This document shows, one piece after another, positions 36,804 to 45,267 of a stretch of 64,000 bases of DNA. Origin of the DNA: Verrucomicrobiia bacterium (GTDB lineage Bacteria > Verrucomicrobiota > Verrucomicrobiia > Limisphaerales > DSYF01); assembly GCA_035765895.1 (NCBI GenBank), contig DASTWL010000033.1:1-64000 (forward strand), written 5' to 3'. Position numbers and translations under genes: made by a program. Numbering within the stretch: the first letter of the stretch is position 1; every line of letters begins with the position of its first letter. The notes under the pieces were generated by a model. The model saw nothing but the letters and a program-made list of their open reading frames with translations. It did not search any database and was not told the DNA's origin.

Positions 36804-37126
36804 GGCTCAGCCTTCTACCACTTCAACTCCGGCAACCGGCGTGCGACTTCCTCGGCGTTGGCGCGGCTGTTGAAGCTGCTGATGCGGAAGAAGCCCTCCC
36901 CTTTCGAACCGAAACCGCTGCCAGGGGTGATGACGACGTTCGCCTCCTTCAGAATCTTGTCGAACGCGTCCCAGCTCGTGACGCCTTTGGGCGTGCGGAC
37001 CCAGATGTAAGGCGCGTTCTCGCCGCCATAAACTTTCAGCCCGGCCTTCTTTGCGCCCTTGCGCAGAATCGCCGCGTTGCCCATGTAGTGCTCGATGAGC
37101 GCCTTCACCTGCTGCTTGCCTTCGGG
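36804..37126 (-). repeat. 323-bp direct repeat, copy B (within intact dapL)
   Basis: This is the 3' end of the intact dapL, paired with 35422-35744. Of the 13 base differences between copies, 11 are silent and two fall in one codon (TTC/TAT). Confidence 0.95.
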
Positions 37127-38053
37127 CGAATAAAGCGCCTCCGCAGCGCGCTGGATGATGTAGCTCACGCCGTTGAACTTCGTCGTCATGCGGCGATTCC
37201 AGAGCGGATGCAGCGGCTTTGCCTCGCCGGTCTTGGTGTAGGCGTTGAGCGTCTTCGGCACGACGGTGAACGCGCAGCGCACGCCGGTGAAGCCGCCGTT
37301 CTTCGAGAAGCTGCGGAACTCGATGGCGCAGTCGCGCGCGCCGGGAATCTCGTAAATTGAGTGTGGAATCGCCGGGTCGCTGATGTAGGCCTCGTAAGCG
37401 GCGTCGAACAGGATGATGGCCTTGTGCTCCAGCGCGTATTTCACCCACGCCTCCAGCTGCGCGCGCGTGGCAACGGCGCCGGTCGGATTGTTCGGCGAGC
37501 AGAGGTAGATCACATCCACGTGCTTCTTCGGCGGCTCGGGGATGAAGCCGTTGCTCGGGCGGCACGGGAGGTAAACGATCTTGCCGTAGGCGCCGGCTTC
37601 GTTGGCTTCGCCGGTGTGGCCGGCCATCACGTTCGTGTCCACATAGACGGGATACACAGGATCGCTGATGGCGATTTTGTTTTTGCCGCCGAGGATGTCG
37701 AGGATGTTGCCGCAATCGCACTTCGAGCCGTCACTGACGAAGATTTCATCGTCGGCCACGTCAAGATTGCGTTCGCGGAAATCGTTCTGCGCAATGGCGT
37801 GGCGCAGCCATTCGTAGCCCTGCTCAGGACCGTAGCCTTTGAAAGTCTCCCGCACAGCCATCTCGTCCACGGCCTTGTGCATCGCGGCGACGACGGCGGC
37901 CGGCAGCGGCTCGGTCACATCGCCGATGCCGCAGCGGATGAGGCGGCTGGCGGCTTCGGGATTGGCGTCGCAGAAGGCTTTCACGCGGCGGCCAATTTCG
38001 GGGAAGAGGTAGCCGGCTTTGAGTTTCAGGTAATTGTCGTTGAGTTGGGCCAT
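36815..38053 (-). CDS. dapL: LL-diaminopimelate aminotransferase
   Basis: A 412-residue PLP enzyme that converts tetrahydrodipicolinate directly to LL-diaminopimelate for lysine and peptidoglycan synthesis. This route is used by Chlamydiae, Verrucomicrobia, cyanobacteria and plants. The PLP-binding K251 lies in [13 protein letters not shown]. Class I aminotransferase motifs ([19 protein letters not shown]) are present. Length is typical. The last quarter is duplicated downstream, yet this copy is complete and should be active. A short TPR gene lies upstream on the same strand (131-base gap). Confidence 0.96.
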   Translation of the reverse strand: MAQLNDNYLKLKAGYLFPEIGRRVKAFCDANPEAASRLIRCGIGDVTEPLPAAVVAAMHKAVDEMAVRETFKGYGPEQGYEWLRHAIAQNDFRERNLDVADDEIFVSDGSKCDCGNILDILGGKNKIAISDPVYPVYVDTNVMAGHTGEANEAGAYGKIVYLPCRPSNGFIPEPPKKHVDVIYLCSPNNPTGAVATRAQLEAWVKYALEHKAIILFDAAYEAYISDPAIPHSIYEIPGARDCAIEFRSFSKNGGFTGVRCAFTVVPKTLNAYTKTGEAKPLHPLWNRRMTTKFNGVSYIIQRAAEALYSPEGKQQVKALIEHYMGNAAILRKGAKKAGLKVYGGENAPYIWVRTPKGVTSWDAFDKILKEANVVITPGSGFGSKGEGFFRISSFNSRANAEEVARRLPELKW

Positions 38054-38184
38054 AACAAAGTTCAGGTGCGACGGGTCGGGTTTTCAGTTCAGTGCGCGGC
38101 CGCGGCCGCAAAATCAAGGCGCGGAAAGTAGCGGAAAGCGGCCCGGCAGGCAATCCTTGTGGCGGAGGCGGTTCGCCCGCACCA

Positions 38185-38808
38185 CTACGGCTCGTTCATC
38201 CGCGCCAGCCGCCGTTCGGCTGTCCCGGCGACGGTCGTGCGCGGGAATGCTTCCACAACCCGGCGCAGCAGCGCCGCGGATTCATCCGGGCGCCGCAGCA
38301 ACAGGTAACACGCCGCCAGCCGCACCATCAGTTCCGCCTGCACCGGCCGCGGCAGGCGTTGTTGCAGCGCGGCTTCGTATTCCAGCGCCGCCGCCAGCGG
38401 GTTGCCGAGGTCCTGCTGATAAATCTCCGCGATGCGAACCGCCAGGCGCCACTGACGCGGGTGGGCGATGAGCTGTTCGCGCAGCACGCGCACGGCATCC
38501 AAGGGTCCGGCCTGCCGCCGCAACCGTTCGGCGCGCCAGAACACGGGGGTGAAGCGTCCCAGCCGGCCGCCGCCCAGGAACAGGCGCGCAACCAGCCCGC
38601 CGCTGAAGACGGCGACTTCGCGCGCAAGGAACACGGCCAGCGCGGCGCTCACCAGGAGATACCCGCTGAACAGCGCATAGGCCCGCGTGCCGTCATCCGT
38701 CGAGCCGGTGGCGGTTGCGCGATTGAAGCTCGCCGCGATCTGCGGGACCAGCCAGGCCAACGCGGCCATGGCGAGTCCCAGGAACAGCAATTTCAAAAAG
38801 AGACGCAT
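38185..38808 (-). CDS. Membrane protein with TPR-like C-terminal region
   Basis: A 207-residue protein with two N-terminal helices (about 4-24 and 45-64) and a helical, Arg/Leu-rich C-terminal region with two or three degenerate TPR units (QWRLAVRIAEIYQQDLGNPLAAALEYEAAL in the middle). It resembles small tetratricopeptide anchors of verrucomicrobial envelopes. The function is unknown. Confidence 0.65.
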   Translation of the reverse strand: MRLFLKLLFLGLAMAALAWLVPQIAASFNRATATGSTDDGTRAYALFSGYLLVSAALAVFLAREVAVFSGGLVARLFLGGGRLGRFTPVFWRAERLRRQAGPLDAVRVLREQLIAHPRQWRLAVRIAEIYQQDLGNPLAAALEYEAALQQRLPRPVQAELMVRLAACYLLLRRPDESAALLRRVVEAFPRTTVAGTAERRLARMNEP

Positions 38809-38969
38809 GAAGCGCGTTGCGTTTCAGACCGGACCGTCAACTGCGACCGCCGTTTTGTGGAACGCAGGACGCACCAGCACGTCGGATTTTCGGCTTTGTT
38901 CGGGCATGGGCAAACAAGCAGCAAAGCAGAGACATTCGATCCACGCCCACGTTCATCGTCAGGCGGCTC

Positions 38970-40226
38970 TCACAACAAAACCCCGGCGATGGACGCGGTG
39001 AGGTAACACGCCAGCAAGCCGCCGATCATCGCGCGGATGCCCAGCCTGGCCATGTCGCCGCGGCGCTCGGGCGCCAGCGAGCCAATGCCGCCCACCTGGA
39101 TGGCGATGCTGGCCACGTTGGCAAAACCGCAAAGCGCGTAGGTCGCAATCGTGTAGCTGCGCAGGTCCACCGTCACGGCGTTCAGCGAGGTGTAGCCGAT
39201 GAATTCGCTCAGCACGATGCGCTGCCCCAGCACGCTGCCGACGGTTGCGCAGTCGTGCAGGGGCACGCCCATCAACCAGGCAAAAGGCGCGTTGAGCCAG
39301 CCAAGGATGGCCTGCAGGGTCACGGGATGCGCCACGTGCAACTGCGCCTGCGGCCAGACCAGCAGAAAATTCACCGCCGCCACCAGCGCCACGAAGGCGA
39401 TCAGCATGGCAATGACGTTGAGGGAAAGCATCATGCCATCGCCCGCACCGCGGCACAGCGCGTCCACGCTGTTTACAGTGACCCGCGGTGGATCCGCCAC
39501 GTGGCCGCCGGCCGTTTCGCTAAGCTCGGTTTCAGGCACAAGAACTTTCGAGACCAGCAGCGCTGCGGGCGCATTCAGCACGGAGGCGGTCAACAGGTTG
39601 CCCGCGACCTCGGGATGGCCGGCTTGCGCGCCGAACGCCGCATACACGGCGGCCACACCGCCGGCGATGGTGGCCATGCCGCCGGTCATCATGCACAGCA
39701 GTTCGCTCCGGGTCATGCGCGGGATGTAAGGCTTGATGAGCAGCGGCGCCTCGGTCTGGCCCATGAAGATGTTCGCCGCGGCCGAAAGGGTTTCCGCCCC
39801 GCTGGTGCGCATGGCCTTGCGCATCACCCACGCCATGGCGTGCACGACCTTTTGCAGAATGCCCCAGTGGTAAAACAGCGTGGACAGCATCGCGACGACG
39901 ATGATGGTGCCGAGGATCAGGATGCCGAGCACGAGGGTGTTTTGCGGTCCGAACGCCTGCCCCAGCGACGTATTGTCCGCCAGCGGACCGAAAACGAATT
40001 TCGATCCTTCGTTGGCAAAATCCGCCAGCTTGCGGATGGCGGCGCCGGTCACGTTGAAGATGGCGCGGCCGGGCGCGGTCTTGAGAATCAGAATCGCGAA
40101 GGTGAATTGCAGGGCCAGCCCCCAGAGCACGGTGCGCCAGGGAAACAGTTTGCGGTTTGCGGAAAGTGCCCACGCCAATCCGATGAAAGCCACCAGACCC
40201 AGCAAACTGATCAGCCTAAGTTGCAC
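38970..40226 (-). CDS. NupC-family concentrative nucleoside transporter
   Basis: A 418-residue inner-membrane carrier that imports nucleosides with H+ or Na+. It has a Nucleos_tra2_N domain (about 7-80), a gate domain (about 95-190) and a C-terminal Nucleos_tra2_C domain. The conserved GQTEAPLLIKPY box (helix HP1 region) and the NAPAALL and GFANVASIAI segments match CNT proteins. The start is GTG at 40226, with a TACCGT box eight bases upstream. It is divergent from purU. Confidence 0.93.
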   Translation of the reverse strand: MQLRLISLLGLVAFIGLAWALSANRKLFPWRTVLWGLALQFTFAILILKTAPGRAIFNVTGAAIRKLADFANEGSKFVFGPLADNTSLGQAFGPQNTLVLGILILGTIIVVAMLSTLFYHWGILQKVVHAMAWVMRKAMRTSGAETLSAAANIFMGQTEAPLLIKPYIPRMTRSELLCMMTGGMATIAGGVAAVYAAFGAQAGHPEVAGNLLTASVLNAPAALLVSKVLVPETELSETAGGHVADPPRVTVNSVDALCRGAGDGMMLSLNVIAMLIAFVALVAAVNFLLVWPQAQLHVAHPVTLQAILGWLNAPFAWLMGVPLHDCATVGSVLGQRIVLSEFIGYTSLNAVTVDLRSYTIATYALCGFANVASIAIQVGGIGSLAPERRGDMARLGIRAMIGGLLACYLTASIAGVLL

Positions 40227-40327
40227 GGCACCGCACGGTAGTGGCTCACCCCGGGGAAGTCGAGCGTCGCGCCCGCCGACTTTCTCCTTCCGTTCGGCCG
40301 GCAGATGGCGTTTCTTCCCGGCTGTCC

Positions 40328-41176
40328 ATGAAAACGTTTGCCACCCTCACCGTGATTGGACGGGACAAGACCGGCGTCATCGCCCGCGTCACGAGTTTTC
40401 TGTTTGCGCAACGGGCCAACATCGAGGCGCTCGAAGAACAGGTCACGCGCGGCCAGTTCAGCATGACCCTGCAGGCGTCCTGGAAGCGCGGCCAGCTCGA
40501 CGGCGAAGGACTGGAGTCGGGCCTGCTGCGGCTCGCCCGGGAACTCGGCATGGAAATCAAGCTGCGCTTCACCGACCCGCGGCAACGGCAACGCATGGCC
40601 CTGCTGGTCACGCGGGAACCGCATTGCTTCGAGGCCATCATGGCGGCCTTCAAGCGCGGCCAGTTCAAGCAGGCCGAACCCGCCGTTGTCATCGGCAACC
40701 GGACGGATCTCCGGCCGCTGGCGGAAAAACACAAGCTGCCCTTCGTGCACGTGCCCTGGAACGAGCGGGCCGAGGCCGAGGAACGCCTGCTTGCGCTGAC
40801 CGAGGAGCACCGCGTGGATTTTATGGTGCTCGCGCGGTTCATGAAGATTCTCTCGCCGAACATCGTGTGGCGGTTCAAGAACAAGATCATCAACGTGCAT
40901 CCGTCGCTGCTCCCCAGCTTTCCCGGCGCGCAGGCGTATCGGCAGGCCTACGAGCACGGCGTCAAGATCGCGGGCGTCACCGCGCACTTCGTCAGCATGC
41001 ACCTGGATGAAGGCCCCATCATCGCGCAGGATTCATTTGTGATTTCGCCGCGCATGACGCTGAAGGACATCGTGGCCGCGGGCCAAAAGCGTGAAGCCCG
41101 GGTGCTGGTGAAAGCCATCCGGCTTTACCTGGCCAAACGGCTGGATGTGTATTGGGGCACGGTGAAGCAGGTGTGA
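40328..41176 (+). CDS. purU: Formyltetrahydrofolate deformylase
   Basis: A 282-residue enzyme that hydrolyses 10-formyl-tetrahydrofolate to tetrahydrofolate and formate. An N-terminal ACT domain (about 1-85, TLTVIGRDKTGVIARVTSF) senses effectors. The C-terminal formyltransferase fold carries the catalytic Asn/His/Asp set (INVHPSLLPSFPGA, then GVTAHFVSMHLDEGPIIAQD). The frame is open 29 codons earlier, but the ATG at 40328 starts the ACT domain. Together with FolD and PurH it balances one-carbon pools. Confidence 0.95.
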   Translation: MKTFATLTVIGRDKTGVIARVTSFLFAQRANIEALEEQVTRGQFSMTLQASWKRGQLDGEGLESGLLRLARELGMEIKLRFTDPRQRQRMALLVTREPHCFEAIMAAFKRGQFKQAEPAVVIGNRTDLRPLAEKHKLPFVHVPWNERAEAEERLLALTEEHRVDFMVLARFMKILSPNIVWRFKNKIINVHPSLLPSFPGAQAYRQAYEHGVKIAGVTAHFVSMHLDEGPIIAQDSFVISPRMTLKDIVAAGQKREARVLVKAIRLYLAKRLDVYWGTVKQV

Positions 41177-41263
41177 GACGCGGGGAAGGGTTGGAAGCGT
41201 CGAACAAGTTGCAGGCGTCAAGGTCAACGCTCCCCGCATTGATTCGCCTTGGCAACCTTTCGT

Positions 41264-41884
41264 CTATTTGACCTTTTTAACCGTCTTCGCCTTGCCGCCC
41301 TGCCGGTAAACGTGCGGATGCAACACGCCCACGAATGGCAGGTTGCGGTAGCGCTCGGCGAAATCCAGTCCGTAGCCCACCACAAACTGGTTCGGAATCT
41401 TGAAGCCGACGTAATCCGCTTCCACGTCCTCGGTGCGGCGCTCCGGCTTGTCCAGCAGCACGCAGGTTTTGATGCGACGCGGTTTAAGCACGAAAAGCTT
41501 GGCCAGCACCCGGCTCATCGTCCGGCCCGTGTCGAGAATGTCGTCCACCAGCAGCACGTCGCGCCCCGCCACGTCGATGCGCAATTCCTTGGTGAAGACC
41601 AGTTCGCCGGATTCCGTGCCGGCGCCGTAGCTGGACACGCCCATGAAGTCCAGCCGCAGCGGCAGTTCCAAGTGCCGGATCAGGTCCGCCAGAAACATGA
41701 CCGTGCCGGTCAGCAGCGAAACCACCACCAGTTCCCGGCCGCGGAAATCGCGCTGAATTTCCCGGGTCATCTCGGCCACGCGGCTGGCAATTTGCGCTTC
41801 CGTGATGAGGATGCTTTCCACCTCGGCCTGCCAGCGTTTGGGCACCGCCGCCGCGCTGCTCCCGGAACACACACGCGCTTCCAT
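41264..41884 (-). CDS. hpt: Hypoxanthine phosphoribosyltransferase
   Basis: A 206-residue type I phosphoribosyltransferase that salvages hypoxanthine/guanine to IMP/GMP with PRPP. The PRPP-binding motif VLLVDDILDTGRTM and the flexible-loop region (SSYGAGTESGEL, a Ser-Tyr pair) are present. Its first 20 residues are not conserved, so the start could be a little later. It starts four bases after the dUTPase stop, so both are in one operon. It fits with purH, guaB and nupC in the window. Confidence 0.92.
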   Translation of the reverse strand: MEARVCSGSSAAAVPKRWQAEVESILITEAQIASRVAEMTREIQRDFRGRELVVVSLLTGTVMFLADLIRHLELPLRLDFMGVSSYGAGTESGELVFTKELRIDVAGRDVLLVDDILDTGRTMSRVLAKLFVLKPRRIKTCVLLDKPERRTEDVEADYVGFKIPNQFVVGYGLDFAERYRNLPFVGVLHPHVYRQGGKAKTVKKVK

Positions 41885-41888
41885 AAGG

Positions 41889-42269
41889 TCAGATGTGCTT
41901 TGAATCGTCGTGGTTTTTCACCGCGTAGCCGGAATCCTGCCGCTGGAAATTGACCTCGTTCTTTTTGACGTAGGCGGCGAACACGTCGTCCGCGCTCATC
42001 CCGAGCACCTGCGCCAGGCTGATGAGAAAGTGAAACAGGTCCACGACCTCGACGCGGGCGTTTTGCTCGTCAAACTTCTGATACTTCGCCCACCACTTCC
42101 AGGGCACGCTGTCGGTCAGCTCGGCGATTTCCTGCGTCATGGCGCGGCAGTAGTTGAGAATCCATTTCGTTTTTTCCTCGTCGCTCATGCCGGCCGTCCG
42201 GACGCCGATGCGCTCGTTCAGCGCCTGCTGCATGCGGAACAACTCGCGAAGCTGGTCTGGCTTTTCCAT
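41889..42269 (-). CDS. Dimeric all-alpha dUTPase / NTP pyrophosphohydrolase
   Basis: A 126-residue all-helical enzyme of the MazG/dimeric dUTPase superfamily. The metal-binding residues are seen as E-x2-E (QEIAEL) and a later E-x2-D (EVVDLFHFL). The conserved DSVPWKWW segment is typical of the dUTPase-type members. It hydrolyses dUTP or a related nucleotide to the monophosphate. The open frame extends 24 codons upstream, but the start at 42269 matches the family. It is coupled to hpt and divergent from exbB. Confidence 0.82.
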   Translation of the reverse strand: MEKPDQLRELFRMQQALNERIGVRTAGMSDEEKTKWILNYCRAMTQEIAELTDSVPWKWWAKYQKFDEQNARVEVVDLFHFLISLAQVLGMSADDVFAAYVKKNEVNFQRQDSGYAVKNHDDSKHI

Positions 42270-42414
42270 GCCGCAGAATTTCGGCGAAGCGGCGGCGAAG
42301 CAAGCGGAAAGGTATGAAAACAAACGGCCCGCAACCGGCAATGCCCAACGTCGATCCGGTGCATTGGCGACCGGCCGAACTGGGCCTTCGGCATGGCCGA
42401 TTGAGCGTTGAATG

Positions 42415-42443
42415 TTGCCCCTTTTTTGCCGCCGCCGTATAAC
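42415..42443 (+). promoter_or_regulatory. Putative promoter of the Ton-like operon, near-leaderless
   Basis: TTGCCC (42415-42420) and TATAAC (42438-42443, five of six) are separated by exactly 17 bases. The ATG of the exbB-like gene is six bases beyond the -10 box, so the transcript would start at or next to the initiation codon. Confidence 0.6.
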
Positions 42444-42449
42444 AGGCCC

Positions 42450-43145
42450 ATGCTACTCGCGACGCTCACGTTTCCGGTCCTGGCCGCGGCGCCGGGAACG
42501 GCGCCCGACAGCCAGCTGATGCTCCGCACCCTGCTCGGCAACGGCGGCCCGATGATGTGGTTGCTGCTCGTGCTGAGCGGAGTTGCCATCGCGGTGTTCA
42601 TCGAGCGCGTGCTTTACTGCCACCGTTCCCAGATCAACTCCACCGAGTTTCTCAACGGCGTCCGCACCGTGCTGAAGCGGGACAACGTCGTGGAGGCCCT
42701 GTCCATCTGCGACGCCACCCCCGGTCCGGTGGCCCGGCTGGTGCGCACCGCCATCGTCAATCGTGACAAGGGCAAGGACGGTGTCCGCGAGGCACTGGAG
42801 GACGCGGGCCTCGTCGAAGTGCCGCGGCTGGAGGCGAAACTAAACCTGCTGGCGACGGTGGCCCAGATCGCGCCGCTGCTGGGATTGCTCGGCACCGTGC
42901 TGGGCTTCATCACGGTGTTTTACCAGTTGCAGGACGCCGGGCTGGGCGCACAAATCGGGCAGCTTTCCGGGGGCATCTGGCGCGCCCTCATCAGCGCCGG
43001 CGCCGGCATCGCGGTCGCCATCCCGACGCATGTCGGCTACAACTACCTCGTCAGCCGGGTGAACACAATCGTCCTGGACATGGAACGTTCCGCCACGGAA
43101 ATCGTGAACATTCTGGCGGAGCTGAACAGCAGCAAGACGTCATGA
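42450..43145 (+). CDS. ExbB/TolQ/MotA-type proton channel protein
   Basis: A 231-residue inner-membrane protein with three helices: about 33-53 (PMMWLLLVLSGVAIAVF), 135-157 (IAPLLGLLGTVLGFITVFY) and 178-198 (ALISAGAGIAVAIPTHVGYN). The central GLLGTVLG motif is that of ExbB. In TM3 the channel-lining Thr of E. coli ExbB/TolQ (ALLATAIG) is replaced by Ala, although a Ser sits one position earlier. It overlaps the exbD-like gene by four bases (ATGA). It should energise the TonB-like partner, but see the finding on lost proton-path residues. Confidence 0.88.
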   Translation: MLLATLTFPVLAAAPGTAPDSQLMLRTLLGNGGPMMWLLLVLSGVAIAVFIERVLYCHRSQINSTEFLNGVRTVLKRDNVVEALSICDATPGPVARLVRTAIVNRDKGKDGVREALEDAGLVEVPRLEAKLNLLATVAQIAPLLGLLGTVLGFITVFYQLQDAGLGAQIGQLSGGIWRALISAGAGIAVAIPTHVGYNYLVSRVNTIVLDMERSATEIVNILAELNSSKTS

Positions 43146-43585
43146 AATTTCCACGCAACGCCCGCATCGCCAAGGGCTCGCTGGAAGCCGCACCGTGGGC
43201 GGCCGTCATGTTCCTGCTGGTCACCTTCCTGTTACTGGGCAACCTGCTCTACACCCCGGGCGTCCACATTGAACTGCCCGTGGCCAGCCTGCCGGCGGAC
43301 GACGCCCTGCCCGGCACGGACAAGCCGACGCTCAGCGTGGCCATGGACGCCAGCGGCCGGTTGTTCTACGAGAACCAGCTGATGGAAGAAACCCAACTGC
43401 TGGCGCGGTTGAGCGAAACCGTAAAGGCCGCCCCCGAGAAACCAACGCTGATCGTCCGCGCAGACCGGGCCGTCAGTTACGAAAACTTGATCCGTCTGAC
43501 GCTGCTGGCGCGGCAGGCCGGCATTGAAAACGCGGTCCTGGCGACGCTTCCCCGGCCGTTCGACAAAACGCCGGCCCGCCCGTGA
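43142..43585 (+). CDS. ExbD/TolR-like protein lacking the membrane Asp
   Basis: A 147-residue protein with one N-terminal membrane helix (about 17-37) and a periplasmic ExbD/TolR domain (THETA strands, then TLIVRADRAVSYENLIRLTLLARQAGIENAVLAT in consecutive elements). Aligned with E. coli ExbD, PFIDVM becomes PWAAVM, so the universally required proton-carrying Asp is Ala (bases 43189-43203 read P-W-A-A-V). The flanking residues and the downstream VHIELP motif still align. It overlaps both neighbours by four bases (ATGA, GTGA), so stoichiometric translation is likely. Confidence 0.87.
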   Translation: MKFPRNARIAKGSLEAAPWAAVMFLLVTFLLLGNLLYTPGVHIELPVASLPADDALPGTDKPTLSVAMDASGRLFYENQLMEETQLLARLSETVKAAPEKPTLIVRADRAVSYENLIRLTLLARQAGIENAVLATLPRPFDKTPARP

Positions 43586-44379
43586 ACGCCGTGCTGCCAG
43601 ATTCCTCCGCCTGGACAAGGCGCCAGTGGATTGGGGCCGTTGTGCTCGCCGTGCTTGTGCAGGCGGGATTGATTCTGTGGTTCAGCGAACACACGCCACG
43701 CCCGGTGCATCGGTTGAACGCACGGCCCGTCGTGCGCATGGCGCCACGGGTCAAAAATGAGTGGCTGACGCTCACGGACCCGACGCTGTTCGCGGTGCCG
43801 CACCCGGAAGGATTCTCGGGTCCGGCCTGGCTCACTGTTCCGCCGCATCAATACCGCCCCCCCGGTTCGCTGGACGAACCCTTGTGGCTGGCGCCAACTC
43901 CGGTCGCGTTCGGCGCCGCCTTTCATGAATTCGTGCGGACAAGTCCGCTCGCCCCGTTCCATTTTACCGTCCGCCCGCTGGCCGCTCCAACCGATCTTGG
44001 CAATGTGCCCAACCCACCGCTGCGCACGGGCTCCGAGTGGGAGGTCACGGGCGACCTGGCCCGCCGCGGTCTCGAGTTCATTCCGCCGCTGCCGTCCTGG
44101 ACGAACGCCGAAATCCTGGCGCCGAGCGTCGTGCAGGTATTGATTGACGCCCGCGGCAATCCCATTTCCGCCGTGCTGCTGGACCCCAAGGGCAGCGGCC
44201 TGAAGGCAGCCGACCAACGCGCGGTGGATCTGGCCCGCGCCGCTCATTTTGGCCCGGACCAGGCGGCGTTGACCGAACATCCGAACGATCCGGCGGCCGG
44301 ACTTGGCTCGGGCCGGCTGATTTTTCACTGGAACACCCTGCCCGCGCCGGTCACCAACGACAGCGTCAACCCGCGTTAA
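43582..44379 (+). CDS. TonB-like periplasm-spanning protein
   Basis: A 265-residue protein with one N-terminal membrane helix (about 15-33, WIGAVVLAVLVQAGLILWF) and a C-terminal TonB-like domain (about 180-235; VVQVLIDARGNPISAVLLD followed by DQRAVDLARAAHF). The usual long Pro/Lys-rich spacer is missing; the spacer is Pro/Phe/Trp-containing but not repetitive. The membrane helix has no His; its only polar residue is Gln. The gene starts with GTG inside the exbD stop (GTGA). It is probably the energised arm of the complex. Confidence 0.75.
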   Translation: MNAVLPDSSAWTRRQWIGAVVLAVLVQAGLILWFSEHTPRPVHRLNARPVVRMAPRVKNEWLTLTDPTLFAVPHPEGFSGPAWLTVPPHQYRPPGSLDEPLWLAPTPVAFGAAFHEFVRTSPLAPFHFTVRPLAAPTDLGNVPNPPLRTGSEWEVTGDLARRGLEFIPPLPSWTNAEILAPSVVQVLIDARGNPISAVLLDPKGSGLKAADQRAVDLARAAHFGPDQAALTEHPNDPAAGLGSGRLIFHWNTLPAPVTNDSVNPR

Positions 44380-44381
44380 TC

Positions 44382-44606
44382 ATGCCCATTCATACGCTGA
44401 TTCTGGGATTCGTGGTGATCTCGCTGGGAGCCTTGGGGCTGCTGGTGATTTGGACTGAACTGCGCCGGCGCCGCTTCGAGCCGCACCCCAGCCAGGATCG
44501 CATTTTCCGCTGCCAGAAATGCGGCTCGGTTTACACGGACGACCCCGACGTGGACCGCTCGCGCTGCCCGCAATGCGGCAAGCTGAACGAGGCCATCCAA
44601 TTTTAG
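44382..44606 (+). CDS. Membrane-anchored zinc-ribbon protein
   Basis: A 74-residue protein with an N-terminal helix (about 4-25, LILGFVVISLGALGLLVIW) and a cytosolic zinc ribbon made of two CxxC pairs (CQKCGS and CPQCGK, 19 residues apart). It starts two bases after the TonB-like gene and is thus the fourth gene of the operon. No named family is recognised; it could be a structural or regulatory subunit of the Ton-like complex. The 168-base gap after it holds no gene. Confidence 0.7.
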   Translation: MPIHTLILGFVVISLGALGLLVIWTELRRRRFEPHPSQDRIFRCQKCGSVYTDDPDVDRSRCPQCGKLNEAIQF

Positions 44607-44774
44607 CTGCCGTTCCCGCAGGCAAACCCGCCACGAGCCGCGCCCGCCCCACGCGCGTCGCGTGGACGACGCGCAATGCGCGCCCACGCCTCGCCAAATC
44701 ACACGGTTTCGGCCCCACCTTCGGTTGGCAAGCGCGATGCTCAACAGGCAGACGCACCCACAACCCGCGCCACC

Positions 44775-45250
44775 ATGCCAACGCCGTTTCATGATCTCAA
44801 AATCGCCGGGCTCGATGAGGAGCGTTGTTACCGGCTAGGCACAGGCGAGGTCCGGTCTATCTGCAACTGTCAGAGAAACCGCCCGTGGGCTGGTCGAATC
44901 TGTTCATCCGCGCGTGGCAATCCATGATCCACGTGCCGGAACGCCGGGTGGGCATGGAAGATGGCGCGATCTGGATCGAGTGCACGCCGGCCGAATTGAA
45001 ATCCCACCACCTGGCGGAGCTCGAATCCGCCTTGGCTCAGGCGAACCAGCAATTCTGGTCGGCTGTGGAGCGGCGGCTCAACGCGGAACGTGCGCAGCGG
45101 GAGGCCGCCCGACAGATGGAAGCGGAACTGGCCTCGCTGGCCGAACATTGGAATCCTCCGTCACAACCCGTCCACGAGGAAGCACCACCGCGCGCCGGCC
45201 CAAGGTTCCCGGGCCACCGCTTTTGGCGGATGATTTGGCGCGCGTTTTAG
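44775..45250 (+). pseudogene. Frameshifted gene of unknown function
   Basis: The ATG at 44775 opens a frame reading MPTPFHDLKIAGLDEERCYR and LGTGE, which loses coding character near 44849. The sequence continues convincingly one base out of frame as GPVYLQLSEKPPVGWSNLF to a stop at 45250. Restoring one G in the run at 44849-44850 (reading GAG GGT CCG) would join both parts into one protein of about 158 residues, with a helical, Glu/Ala-rich second half. It is either a genuine single-base deletion or a sequencing error. No family is recognised. Confidence 0.65.
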
Positions 45251-45267
45251 CGCCGCCGCCGGCTCCG

